A stretch of 64,000 nt of DNA. Source: Schlesneria sp. (GTDB taxonomy: Bacteria > Planctomycetota > Planctomycetia > Planctomycetales > Planctomycetaceae). The stretch lies in contig JAQGHU010000114.1 in assembly GCA_028291515.1 (NCBI GenBank), positions 124,001 through 188,000 on the forward strand, written 5' to 3'. A program made the position numbers and the translations under genes. The notes beneath the pieces are model-generated. The model was not told the origin of the DNA. It made no database searches and was given only the letters and a program-made list of their open reading frames with translations. Below are positions 27,790 through 34,887 of this stretch, piece by piece (the first letter of the stretch is position 1; each line of letters opens with the position of its first letter).

Positions 27790-28017
27790 GTTACCGTGGG
27801 GAACATGGCAAAGTTCAGCCAGAATGAAGACCTTCGGGCGTTCCTGCTTAGCACCTGCGACCAGGTAGTGGCTGAGGCCAGTCCGTACGACAGGATCTAG
27901 GGGATTGGTCTGAAAGCCACCAACGCGAAGGCACAGCATCCCGATACGTGTTAGGGTCAGAAATTGCTGGGGTTTGAGCTGATGGATGTGCGGGCAGAAT
28001 TGTCAGGCGCTGATTGA
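27790..28017 (+). pseudogene. NADAR (YbiA-like) C-terminal pseudogene
   Basis: The frame reads V-G-N-M-A-K-F-S-Q-N-E-D-L-R-A-F-L-L-S-T then S-P-Y-D-R-I-(stop)-G-I-G-L-K and L-L-G-F-E-L-M-D-V-R-A-E-L, the C-terminal half of the NADAR family, which acts on ADP-ribose/NAD- or riboflavin-pathway-related N-glycosides. Two in-frame TAGs (27898-27900, at the conserved Trp of D-R-I-W-G-I-G-L; and 27952-27954) break it, and the N-terminal half is missing. The relic begins 40 nt after the tRNA fragment. It is dead. Confidence 0.75.
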
Positions 28018-28037
28018 ACGTGGGGTGGATTGAGAAT

Positions 28038-28060
28038 GCATCGGTCGATATGACCGATGC
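28038..28060. repeat. Interspersed hairpin element, best copy of CGATATG loop type
   Basis: Perfect 9-bp arms GCATCGGTC and GACCGATGC around GATAT. It lies about 20 nt after the NADAR relic and 140 nt past the stop of the leftward gene. Confidence 0.75.
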
Positions 28061-28198
28061 CGATTCGCAATTATTTGTCACTGACGTTTTGGGGAGAACC
28101 TGCCTGTAACCCTGAAGGCAACTGGTTTGAATCGTCCGACGGGCTGGTTGACTTGTTAACTTCTTCGCGAATGCCTGAGGCAAGGCGAAGTTTCCAGC

Positions 28199-28999
28199 CT
28201 AAGAAGCAATTTCTTTCGCCTTGAGAGCTTCAGTGTACGCGACAAGTTTGTCGATCTCAGCCTTTTCCGGAAGTTCCTCGCTATCACCGTGGACGAGAGG
28301 ATTTCGGATCTGGTTCAGTCGGTAGATTAGCAATTGCGTTTCCCCATCCAGAAGGCCTTCTGACATAAGCCGATCAATCAGCCAACGCCCAGCAAATGGC
28401 CGGTCACCAGGTCGCGAGACAATTCTCCTTGCTGTGCGCTCGAAATCCATCCACGCACCCATGAAGTACGTGAACCCGCTGAGGAAGAGAAATTCTCCCG
28501 CATCAATATCCGGAACATGTCCCACGATTGAGATGATCTCATCGTCTTTCAACTTGAAGGTCGCTTGTTCGAGGTGTTGGGCCAAGAAGATCGATGCCTT
28601 GCTCAACCCGTACTTCGCCTTGAGTTGTTCCATCAGGGCGCGCAAAGGCGGCCCGATTGACCGGTACTTGTCGTTTAGCACAAAACAGAACTCTTTCACG
28701 GGAAAGATTGGATTCCAAAATGCCACCAAACCAGCCAGATCCGTCTCAAGTTTCTCCAACGCAGCTTTCTCGCTCCCGACGTATTCCTGCGGCGCGTAGA
28801 CTTGAAAATAGGTACCGGCCTTTGCGTTGAACCCATCGTTCTTTCGGTCGCCAACGTTTCCGTATGGCCTCACGGATTCGAATTCGGGATCGGACAACCT
28901 CATCACGGCAACGAAGAGATCTTCGTATGCCTGTCCGTCCGAGCGGTGTACGAGCAAACGGAACATGTTCCGCGCAAACGCGCGGACGTTGTGGTCCAT
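28199..28999 (-). CDS. Restriction-like protein with HEPN-like C-terminus, candidate defence protein
   Basis: A 266-residue protein; the start is chosen because GGGGAGGA lies 5 nt before this ATG (a longer frame begins at 29047). Residues ~35-75 read G-N-V-G-D-R-K-N-D-G-F-N...G-T-Y-F-Q-V-Y-A-P, like the G-D-x-x-x-D-G...Y-Q-x-Y core of PD-(D/E)xK-type nucleases. Near the end, R-N-P-L-V-H-G is an R-x4-H motif of the kind seen in HEPN domains. Both are motif-level readings without alignment. It sits among NADAR, HNH-like and XRE genes, fitting a defence role. The partner, if any, is not obvious. Confidence 0.6.
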   Translation of the reverse strand: MDHNVRAFARNMFRLLVHRSDGQAYEDLFVAVMRLSDPEFESVRPYGNVGDRKNDGFNAKAGTYFQVYAPQEYVGSEKAALEKLETDLAGLVAFWNPIFPVKEFCFVLNDKYRSIGPPLRALMEQLKAKYGLSKASIFLAQHLEQATFKLKDDEIISIVGHVPDIDAGEFLFLSGFTYFMGAWMDFERTARRIVSRPGDRPFAGRWLIDRLMSEGLLDGETQLLIYRLNQIRNPLVHGDSEELPEKAEIDKLVAYTEALKAKEIAS

Positions 29000-29187
29000 C
29001 CGATCCTCCCCAATAAAACGAGTTGCCAATCCTTGAATTCTACTCACTGTAAGCTGTTACGGGTCAACTTCACCTTACCATTCTGACACGGCGCGGGGGC
29101 CGCTGATCTCCGTTCGGGCGAAACTCCTGATTCGCTCCTCCTCGCGTCTCTTTTCCCATCAGGAATCGGCAACAGAGTCCGACGAGC

Positions 29188-29457
29188 ATGGAAACAATTC
29201 ACTGGCTGGACGAACGCGAATCAGAGACGTGGCGATTCCTTGGAGACTGGGACAGACAGGTCACCCAGATTGCCCGCGAAAGAGACTCGGAAGCCGATCC
29301 AAACTGGGATGCGGATATTACTTCACCGGATCCGGAACAGCTTGGTCCGTTGTTGGTCGCTTACGCAAAGACCTTTCAAGGGGCGGAGCATATCCGAGTG
29401 GGTCGAAGCGGCGGCCAACAAGACGAATCGAAAGGGAAACCGAGGCATCCTGCTTAG
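29188..29457 (+). CDS. Hypothetical protein, doubtful
   Basis: An 89-residue acidic frame (W-L-D-E-R-E-S-E-T-W-R-F-L-G-D-W-D-R-Q). No recognised domain and no clear ribosome site. It may be the remnant of a larger gene, since it ends just before a degenerate copy of the hairpin element. Confidence 0.35.
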   Translation: METIHWLDERESETWRFLGDWDRQVTQIARERDSEADPNWDADITSPDPEQLGPLLVAYAKTFQGAEHIRVGRSGGQQDESKGKPRHPA

Positions 29458-29496
29458 TGGAGACTCATTGTCGAGGCAACTGATCCGGTTAGGGCG

Positions 29497-29518
29497 CTCA
29501 GTCGATGTGACCGATGAG
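29497..29518. repeat. Interspersed hairpin element, degenerate
   Basis: CTCA-GTC-GATGT-GACCGATGAG. The right arm is intact but three bases are missing from the left arm. Confidence 0.45.
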
Positions 29519-29555
29519 ATATGCTCACTTGAGGATGCTGTCGTAACGCAATTCA

Positions 29556-30374
29556 CTAAACGTAATCGATCTGCGGCGCTGTTCGGCCCCGCCCGATTCC
29601 AGACTGGATAGAGTCAACCCCAGTAATACGTGTGCCAAGTTCGATGACTTGTCTCAGGCGGTCACGCGTGTCGCCACGTACAAACCAGTGCGTGACATTT
29701 GTCAGCGTGGAGAGGTTGTAGCCCGGGCCGATATCCGAAGCGTAAACGAAGCCAAAAGGAAAAAGAGAGATCTCTCCTCCAGCGAATTTGTACCCTGGAG
29801 CGAATGTGTCTGCGCGGCCATGAAAGCGAGAAATCGTTCCAGCGTGCGGAAGGTCTGGAACCAAGAAGGCATACACTCGAAAGGTCGGTTCCAGTAACGA
29901 CTGCGGATCGCAAACAAATTGCCGTAGTTGAGCGTTGTGTTTGGCGTATGTCAAAGGTTCGATCGCTAAGATCATGGTGGCGATCTCTTTCGCGATGAAT
30001 AAGGTATCACTGGGTATCGAAACTAAGCGACGCCGCCCCGACGGGGCGAATAATCTCGGCTGTTCGACAAGTCGTCGGATGAAGGCGACGTAAGCCTTTG
30101 CATAGTTGGAGCAAAGGCCATTGTTGCAGCATTCACAAAGCGTCGAAACGCGAAAGCCACCCTTAACGCGAAACGTCTGTGCCGACGGTCCGGCCCCCTT
30201 GGGTGTAAACAAGCGATTCCAAAGTGCAGTATCGTCGTTGTACGCGCTCTTTGGCGGAACATGTTCCCGCGTTAGCTTGCCGTCACCCAGACACACATGG
30301 CATCGGTCACTTCTTACAGCGGCATCATGCGAAGAAGTAAGGTACATCAGGTTTGAAAGTGAATCTCGGTCCAT
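29556..30374 (-). CDS. HNH-like zinc-binding protein
   Basis: A 272-residue protein. The N-terminal C-H-V-C-L-G-D-G-K-L-T-R-E-H-V-P-P-K-S, followed by L-C-E-C-C-N-N-G-L-C-S-N-Y near 75, matches the layout of HNH-type proteins (CxxC, E-H, CxxCN). The rest is alpha/beta with no recognised domain. Function may be DNA cleavage, but many such proteins lack tested activity. It lies leftward in the accessory island, isolated from its neighbours by hairpin elements on both sides. Confidence 0.6.
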   Translation of the reverse strand: MDRDSLSNLMYLTSSHDAAVRSDRCHVCLGDGKLTREHVPPKSAYNDDTALWNRLFTPKGAGPSAQTFRVKGGFRVSTLCECCNNGLCSNYAKAYVAFIRRLVEQPRLFAPSGRRRLVSIPSDTLFIAKEIATMILAIEPLTYAKHNAQLRQFVCDPQSLLEPTFRVYAFLVPDLPHAGTISRFHGRADTFAPGYKFAGGEISLFPFGFVYASDIGPGYNLSTLTNVTHWFVRGDTRDRLRQVIELGTRITGVDSIQSGIGRGRTAPQIDYV

Positions 30375-30470
30375 TGGCGTAGTCCATGAAGGTGGCTCAC
30401 ATCATAGACAATGAATCTCAACGGCGGGTTCATTCGAGATGATTGGCATCACACCAGCCTAAATCAAGGA

Positions 30471-30495
30471 TGCTTCGGTCCGACACCTCGACGTA
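30471..30495. repeat. Interspersed hairpin element, degenerate, CCGACAC loop
   Basis: TGCTTCGGT and CTCGACGTA flank CCGACAC. The loop is identical to the copies at 5962, 17823 and 32670; the stem has two mismatches and two wobbles. Confidence 0.4.
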
Positions 30496-30733
30496 TTTCA
30501 GGAGTCGCCTGAACCGCGATACTTCGGCGTGCATTCCGCGGGTGGCCGAGTAATTTCAACTGGCGTCATGTGTTCGATCGCGACTATCCTCGGAGCAAAG
30601 GTGCAACCGCTGTGGCTTGCGTCCGAATTATCTCGTCGCTCCGGGATCGGTGCGATCATCAGCAGGATGCGCATTTCCGCCGGTCCCAAGGATCGTGCAT
30701 GGTTGCCAGCACCGGTGGTGCGGGAGTCCAGCT

Positions 30734-30950
30734 ATGCCAATAACTTTCAAAGCCGCCGTTACGAACTACCTTCGCGCTACCTGTCCATCCCACGGAACAC
30801 GTGCCGAAATACGCCACGACTGTTAGGAAGTGGAAGGATTGGAGCGGCGGAGTTGCAATCGAAAAGGTCGGACGCAAGAGGGATGGCATCTGTGCACCTA
30901 CTCTCATGCAGCGACAGGGGCGAGTGGGGCACTTGACGCCCCTTCATTAT
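30734..30950 (+). pseudogene. Tyrosine recombinase relic, N-terminal core-binding part
   Basis: From ATG 30734: I-T-F-K-A-A-V-T-N-Y-L-R-A-T...H-G-T-R-A-E. One base later in phase it continues Y-A-T-T-V-R-K-W-K-D-W-S-G-G-V-A-I-E-K-V-G-R-K, then in a third phase S-H-A-A-T-G-A-S. Joined, these give the SAM-like DNA-binding domain of integrases common in planctomycetes. At least two frameshifts and loss of the catalytic domain make it non-functional. A catalytic-domain relic of a similar recombinase lies at 39994-40209. Confidence 0.6.
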
Positions 30951-31097
30951 CGGTCTACGTGCCAATTCGCGAACCTTCCGAGTCGCGGATCAACGGAACT
31001 CCTACAACTCCCTACCTTACTCCGGAGATTTCCCCAACTCGCGCAAGTATCGGAAAGAGAGCAAGTGCCACCCACAATATGATGGTCGGTGCTGTGA

Positions 31098-32189
31098 TCA
31101 GTCTCTTACACATTTGTGTGCTCCTAGTTGAAAAAAGGTGTGACCGTCGGCAATCGCAGTCTCAATATCATCCAGTTGTTGGCGAGCCGAGCTGTCGTCT
31201 GGTAGGAAGGGACGAAAAGGTGCAATCCGGCGTAAAACCTCATTTGCATTAACAGCCCAGTTTGGGGCATTAGTCTTGCCACAATGCCAAATATCCCGCG
31301 AGATATGTTCAACGACTTCCGTCGTCAACGTCATCGGAGCATCGTCCGTTAGAATTCGCAGCTGGGCCGAAATACGGTCATAAACGGTCGCCCAGTCTCC
31401 CGTGATAGCAGCTGCGAGTGCGAACGTGTGTTCTGCATACGCATCCAACGTTTTGTCCTCATGGACCGACTTGGGATTAGTAGAAACACTCGGATCCCAT
31501 TGGACAACTGCTGCCATACCACGACAACGTAGCCTACCAACCGCCGCGTCGACGCGGTTGACCAATACATCCGGTAGCTCGTCAATCAGCATGCGGTCGC
31601 CAACATACTCTAAAAATCCCATGATTGCGGCAACAGCGTTTCGACAAGCGCGGACTCGGAATCGTTCGTCTATGTTTCCAGACTGCCTAGCGAGACCCAC
31701 CAAGCGTTGACCAGCAACCACCAAATCGCACGGCTCTTCGGAGAGACTCTTGTTAAACAACCGAAGTTGATCGGCATTAAGACGGAATTCTATATATCCG
31801 TCATCAAATGCGAGGTGCTCCCAACCGGACGGCAAATCCGTTAGGTCGAACTCGGCCTTGAACTCGGTAATCGTGGTGACGGAAAGAGCCTTTGAGGCAC
31901 GCAGGATTCTCTCGAAGTTTTTGCCCGCCCGGCGTTTGAACTCCTTGTAACGGGCTTCGATGTCATTTGAAGAATCCAACTTAACGTTGTTCAACTCGTT
32001 AACTGCGCCGCGAATCGATGCAGAGTGAGTATCCAACTCGAGTGCAGCGGCAATCGATTTGCAAATCCACTTCACCGGGCGTCTTTTGCTCTGGACTACG
32101 AATTGGACTCGCTCAGCAGCCTGCCGAAATCCGACAATGTCCATCGTTCCCTCCAACGTTTGAACATCGCGATTGTAGACGATTGACAT
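31098..32189 (-). CDS. Hypothetical protein
   Basis: A 363-residue protein from the ATG with GGGAG 8 nt upstream; a GTG at 32303 would add 38 residues. No family recognised. N-terminal ~100 residues (V-Q-F-V-V-Q-S-K-R-R-P-V-K-W-I-C-K-S-I, then D-I-E-A-R-Y-K-E-F-K-R-R-A-G-K-N-F) are charged and helical; the rest is helical with scattered Trp. No signal peptide or membrane span. It is an accessory gene with no visible operon partner. Confidence 0.6.
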   Translation of the reverse strand: MSIVYNRDVQTLEGTMDIVGFRQAAERVQFVVQSKRRPVKWICKSIAAALELDTHSASIRGAVNELNNVKLDSSNDIEARYKEFKRRAGKNFERILRASKALSVTTITEFKAEFDLTDLPSGWEHLAFDDGYIEFRLNADQLRLFNKSLSEEPCDLVVAGQRLVGLARQSGNIDERFRVRACRNAVAAIMGFLEYVGDRMLIDELPDVLVNRVDAAVGRLRCRGMAAVVQWDPSVSTNPKSVHEDKTLDAYAEHTFALAAAITGDWATVYDRISAQLRILTDDAPMTLTTEVVEHISRDIWHCGKTNAPNWAVNANEVLRRIAPFRPFLPDDSSARQQLDDIETAIADGHTFFQLGAHKCVRD

Positions 32190-32492
32190 CTGTCGGTCTC
32201 CCAAGAATCCAGTCGCACGATTCACATTTGGCAATGTGACTTCAGAAAGACGTGTCGAACTTCGTTCATAAGCTTCCTGTGAGCCGTCACGCGGAAAACG
32301 CACACGCTTTCACAGCAATGTTTTGCGCCCACTTTGAGCTTGTGTGACCACTCCGACGCACATCAATGCCAGCGAACAATCGTCCGTCACCCGACTTCTT
32401 GTCGCTCGACTGCTATCGATCAGGCTTAATGTTGTGAATGTCCAGCACTAGTCGCGTCTATCGGTGCACCAATCAACTATTCTGGGGAAATC
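32190..32492. other. Divergent intergenic region
   Basis: Upstream of both the leftward hypothetical gene and the small rightward membrane gene. No defined motif seen. Confidence 0.4.
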
Positions 32493-32624
32493 ATGAAAGA
32501 GTTCTTCACTGCTGTCGGAGATGCTGCGAAAGAACAAATTATCCGAATGACATACTGGCAGTTGCTGGTGCTGATCGTCTTGGTGATTTTCGCCATTGCT
32601 GCTGCGCACCACTACTTTCCTTAG
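32493..32624 (+). CDS. Small single-span membrane protein
   Basis: A 43-residue protein: amphipathic N-terminus (M-K-E-F-F-T-A-V-G-D-A-A-K-E-Q) followed by one span, W-Q-L-L-V-L-I-V-L-V-I-F-A-I-A-A-A. TGGGGAAATC precedes ATG, giving a good ribosome site. The size and layout resemble small membrane toxins or stress peptides, but the family is not recognised. A perfect hairpin element lies 45 nt past the stop. Confidence 0.55.
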   Translation: MKEFFTAVGDAAKEQIIRMTYWQLLVLIVLVIFAIAAAHHYFP

Positions 32625-32669
32625 TCGCTTGGCGTCGGCAGGGCTCGGAACTCGGCGAACGGCGCAAAC

Positions 32670-32694
32670 TGCATCGGTCCGACACACCGATGCA
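32670..32694. repeat. Interspersed hairpin element, best copy of CCGACAC loop type
   Basis: Perfect 9-bp arms TGCATCGGT and ACCGATGCA around CCGACAC. Confidence 0.8.
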
Positions 32695-32794
32695 TGAAGC
32701 TCACTTTTGAAGGGAGCGCTTCGCGGGATGCTCAGAGTCAGGGAATCCTCTCCGCGAGACCCGACGGAAATTTCCATACAATCCATCGGAATGG

Positions 32795-32977
32795 TTGACC
32801 GTCGTTAGGAAACCTGATGGCTGCAGCTGCGCGCTGAGCGCCGATGATCTGAAACTATTCACCAACATCACAGACCAGATAACAGCCGCAGGATACCCAG
32901 CGTTCATGGCGATTGTTGGCCAAAACAACCGGTTTGCATGGTTCGTGGGCACATGGGCTAGCAAGGTAAAAGGATGA
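32795..32977 (+). CDS. Hypothetical protein, TTG start or 5'-damaged
   Basis: A 60-residue frame from TTG. The protein-like reading (F-P-Y-N-P-S-E-W-L-T-V-V-R-K-P-D-G) continues upstream of the TTG without an ATG or GTG, so the true start may have been lost. Ends F-V-G-T-W-A-S-K-V-K-G. Unknown family. Confidence 0.35.
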   Translation: MTVVRKPDGCSCALSADDLKLFTNITDQITAAGYPAFMAIVGQNNRFAWFVGTWASKVKG

Positions 32978-33008
32978 TTACATTTCTTGAGCAGAGAGAT
33001 GCAATCGG

Positions 33009-33299
33009 CTAGAGCTTTTGCTCCAGCTCGACTCGCTCTGGAGTGATCCAACTAGGGTGGAGATCGCAAATCAATCGATCTGCCGAAGTCGGGTCGCCAT
33101 AGTTAACAACTTGCATCAATTTTACTGCCACATCCAATTCTGGAGACCAATGAACAAAGCCACAGCAACTGAGGGCAAATGAAACGCAGGGATGGTCACC
33201 CAGACATGAGATGATGCGAGTGTAAGTCTGTTCGGCAATTGATCTCTGAGCCGCTCTGAGCGCGTGGCTACCGCGACTGGTGTTCATGATAGTGTTCAT
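33009..33299 (-). CDS. Hypothetical protein
   Basis: A 96-residue protein with GGAGA about 4 nt before ATG (a second ATG is at residue 5). It contains an adjacent Cys pair (A-L-S-C-C-G-F-V-H-W). No domain is recognised. It is convergent with the preceding small frame. Confidence 0.5.
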   Translation of the reverse strand: MNTIMNTSRGSHALRAAQRSIAEQTYTRIISCLGDHPCVSFALSCCGFVHWSPELDVAVKLMQVVNYGDPTSADRLICDLHPSWITPERVELEQKL

Positions 33300-33355
33300 A
33301 AAGTCTCCAAAGTGACGTTTGTTACAAGATGTTGGACCAAGTCAGCCACGAGGAT

Positions 33356-33550
33356 TTATCGCATCCCAAGATGCAAGTCATTGGCATTAGGTATGTTGCG
33401 GATTGACAACGGGATCAACGAATGCCAGATGTCTTCTTCAGGAGACATGGCAAGAACCTTGATTGCGTTTTCAGGTGTTAACCGGTGGATGCTCGGTTCG
33501 AGCCATAGCTGGGGAGCCTTGTGGATGCGCCGCCCCAATCCTGTCGTCAC
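33356..33550 (-). CDS. Small hypothetical protein, doubtful
   Basis: A 64-codon frame from GTG (G-L-G-R-R-I-H-K-A-P-Q-L-W-L-E-P...). No clear ribosome site. It could be a remnant; the surrounding 33300-33780 region has no intact gene. Confidence 0.3.
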   Translation of the reverse strand: MTTGLGRRIHKAPQLWLEPSIHRLTPENAIKVLAMSPEEDIWHSLIPLSIRNIPNANDLHLGMR

Positions 33551-33592
33551 TTCCCGTGATATCCGCTACTCGTCATTCGTGCTCCGGCCTAA

Positions 33593-33757
33593 GCACCGGC
33601 CGGTCTCGATGGCTCGGTTCGGATCGGCTGGGCCGAAGTGGACTTTCAGCCTTCGGAAGACTCGGAGTTCGATGCTTGTTACAACTGTTTCTTAGCGTTC
33701 GTCGACGAGGGTGGGCCACGAATCGCTTGCTACGCTATCGAATCAGCGACCGAGTAG
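33593..33757 (+). pseudogene. Start-less reading frame before the tandem family
   Basis: A frame opening after TAA at 33590-33592 reads G-L-D-G-S-V-R-I-G-W-A-E-V-D-F-Q-P...C-Y-N-C-F-L-A-F-V-D-E-G-G-P-R-I to TAG 33755-33757. It is protein-like but has no start codon. Probably the C-terminal remnant of an unknown gene. Confidence 0.3.
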
Positions 33758-33780
33758 ATCCACGAAGACTAAGCACCACA

Positions 33781-34172
33781 ATGCACAACTTCTTCTACGG
33801 ATGGCGTCGAAAGGCGGGCGAGTGGCGCTGGTGATGGCGTTGGCAGTGACTGCCGTCTGGATACGCAGCTACTCCATGTTTGATGGTGTCCTGTATCCGC
33901 TCGCCGAACGACAACAGTCAATTGGCACGACAGAAGGAATAATCTACTGGTGGGGATACGCTATACAACCTGAGTGGGGCTTCGAGTCGATGCGTATGCC
34001 TTCGACCATCTCCAGAATAGCTGTCGAAAACGCGAAGCGAATACTTTCGGAAGTCGACGATACTAACTTTAGAGAATGGACATTTCCGTTTTGGTCGATC
34101 GTCCTGCCCCTGACCCTGCTCTTGGTCCCAGCACGGAAGCGACCACCAACCGTGAGCCGATCCGATGCGTGA
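33781..34172 (+). pseudogene. Tandem membrane-protein paralogue 1, frameshifted
   Basis: Starts M-H-N-F-F-Y-G-W-R-R-K-A-G, then needs a one-base shift near 33820 to continue V-A-L-V-M-A-L-A-V-T-A-V-W-I-R-S and ends ...F-W-S-I-V-L-P-L-T-L-L-L-V-P-A-R-K-R. Family layout: basic G-W-R-R-K start, N-terminal membrane span, extracytoplasmic middle, C-terminal span and basic tail. Without the shift, translation stops after 17 codons. The stop overlaps the next copy's start (ATGCGTGA). Confidence 0.6.
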
Positions 34173-34539
34173 ATTCTTTCGAGGTTGGAGGCAGAAGGTT
34201 GGGTGTGTGACGATGGTGGTGGCGTGCTTCGTGCTTGGCTTGTGGATGCGAAGTCTACGAATCAGGGACGTGATTGACTTCCCCAATGGACCCGGTTCTT
34301 GCCTGCGATTAGTGTCTGAAAACGGTCGCTTCAGTTGGGACAAAGACATGTCACACTTGTTCGCTGTTCCTGCATTCAAGAAGGGGGATTTCGCGGGATG
34401 GGCATCTTGGCCGGCTAATCCAGATAGGCCCAGCGAAGCGTCGTCTTTCCCCTAATTCTGGTTTGCTCTGCCCCTAACCCTTCTCTCCGCCTACCTGATC
34501 CTCTGGAAGCCACGGAAGCGAGTAAAAGCCGATGCGTGA
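34165..34539 (+). pseudogene. Tandem membrane-protein paralogue 2, interrupted by TAA
   Basis: M-R-E-F-F-R-G-W-R-Q-K-V-G-C-V-T-M-V-V-A-C then a middle domain. An in-frame TAA at 34453-34455 stops it at 96 residues, yet the same frame continues F-W-F-A-L-P-L-T-L-L-S-A-Y-L-I-L-W-K-P-R-K-R to TGA at 34537-34539, the expected C-terminal span. The protein made would lack its second span. It overlaps both neighbours by the same 8 nt. Confidence 0.6.
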
Positions 34540-34813
34540 AGTTTTCCACGGCTGGCGAAGAAAAGCGGGGGTTGTCACGCTAGTAATGGCGTTGGGGGTG
34601 ATGGGGCTGTCGATCAGGGTTCGTGTAATCCAAGATGATCTGGCGGTTGGGCAATATTACTTGTTCACCACACGCGAAGGGATTGGAGGGCAGGTCGCGC
34701 GATTCAGGGAGGGGCTGCATTTTCTGAATCGTTTTGACTGGTGGACCAGACCAAGCAGTGATTTGCCGCTCCCAGTGCTGCCGCTCGATTGGCGAGCAAC
34801 AACCGACTTCTAG
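34532..34813 (+). CDS. Tandem membrane-protein paralogue 3, short
   Basis: A 93-residue frame: M-R-E-V-F-H-G-W-R-R-K-A-G-V-V-T-L-V-M-A-L-G-V. The N-terminal span and family start are intact, but no C-terminal span or basic tail follows, so it is probably truncated. The start overlaps the end of copy 2 (ATGCGTGA). Function of the family is unknown; it is characteristic of planctomycetes. Confidence 0.5.
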   Translation: MREVFHGWRRKAGVVTLVMALGVMGLSIRVRVIQDDLAVGQYYLFTTREGIGGQVARFREGLHFLNRFDWWTRPSSDLPLPVLPLDWRATTDF

Positions 34814-34887
34814 CCGTACGTAGTTCATTGATTGGCATTTGAACGGATTGAATCCGCGTTAAGACAGATCCTTCTGGGTAACGACCG

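Noticed and set aside
27790-28017. TAG recoding (readthrough) in the NADAR frame
   Set aside because: The N-terminal half is also missing and the second TAG does not replace the same residue; decay is simpler.
30496-30936. A 135-codon rightward frame
   Set aside because: Its phase is not that of the integrase-like peptide, which spans several phases; composition looks non-coding.
24729-32694. Interspersed hairpins as integron attC sites
   Set aside because: They lack the GTTRRRY/RYYYAAC core sites and no integron integrase is present.
24729-32694. Interspersed hairpins as ordinary intrinsic terminators
   Set aside because: No copy is followed by a T-run, unlike the true terminators at 26232 and 26606.
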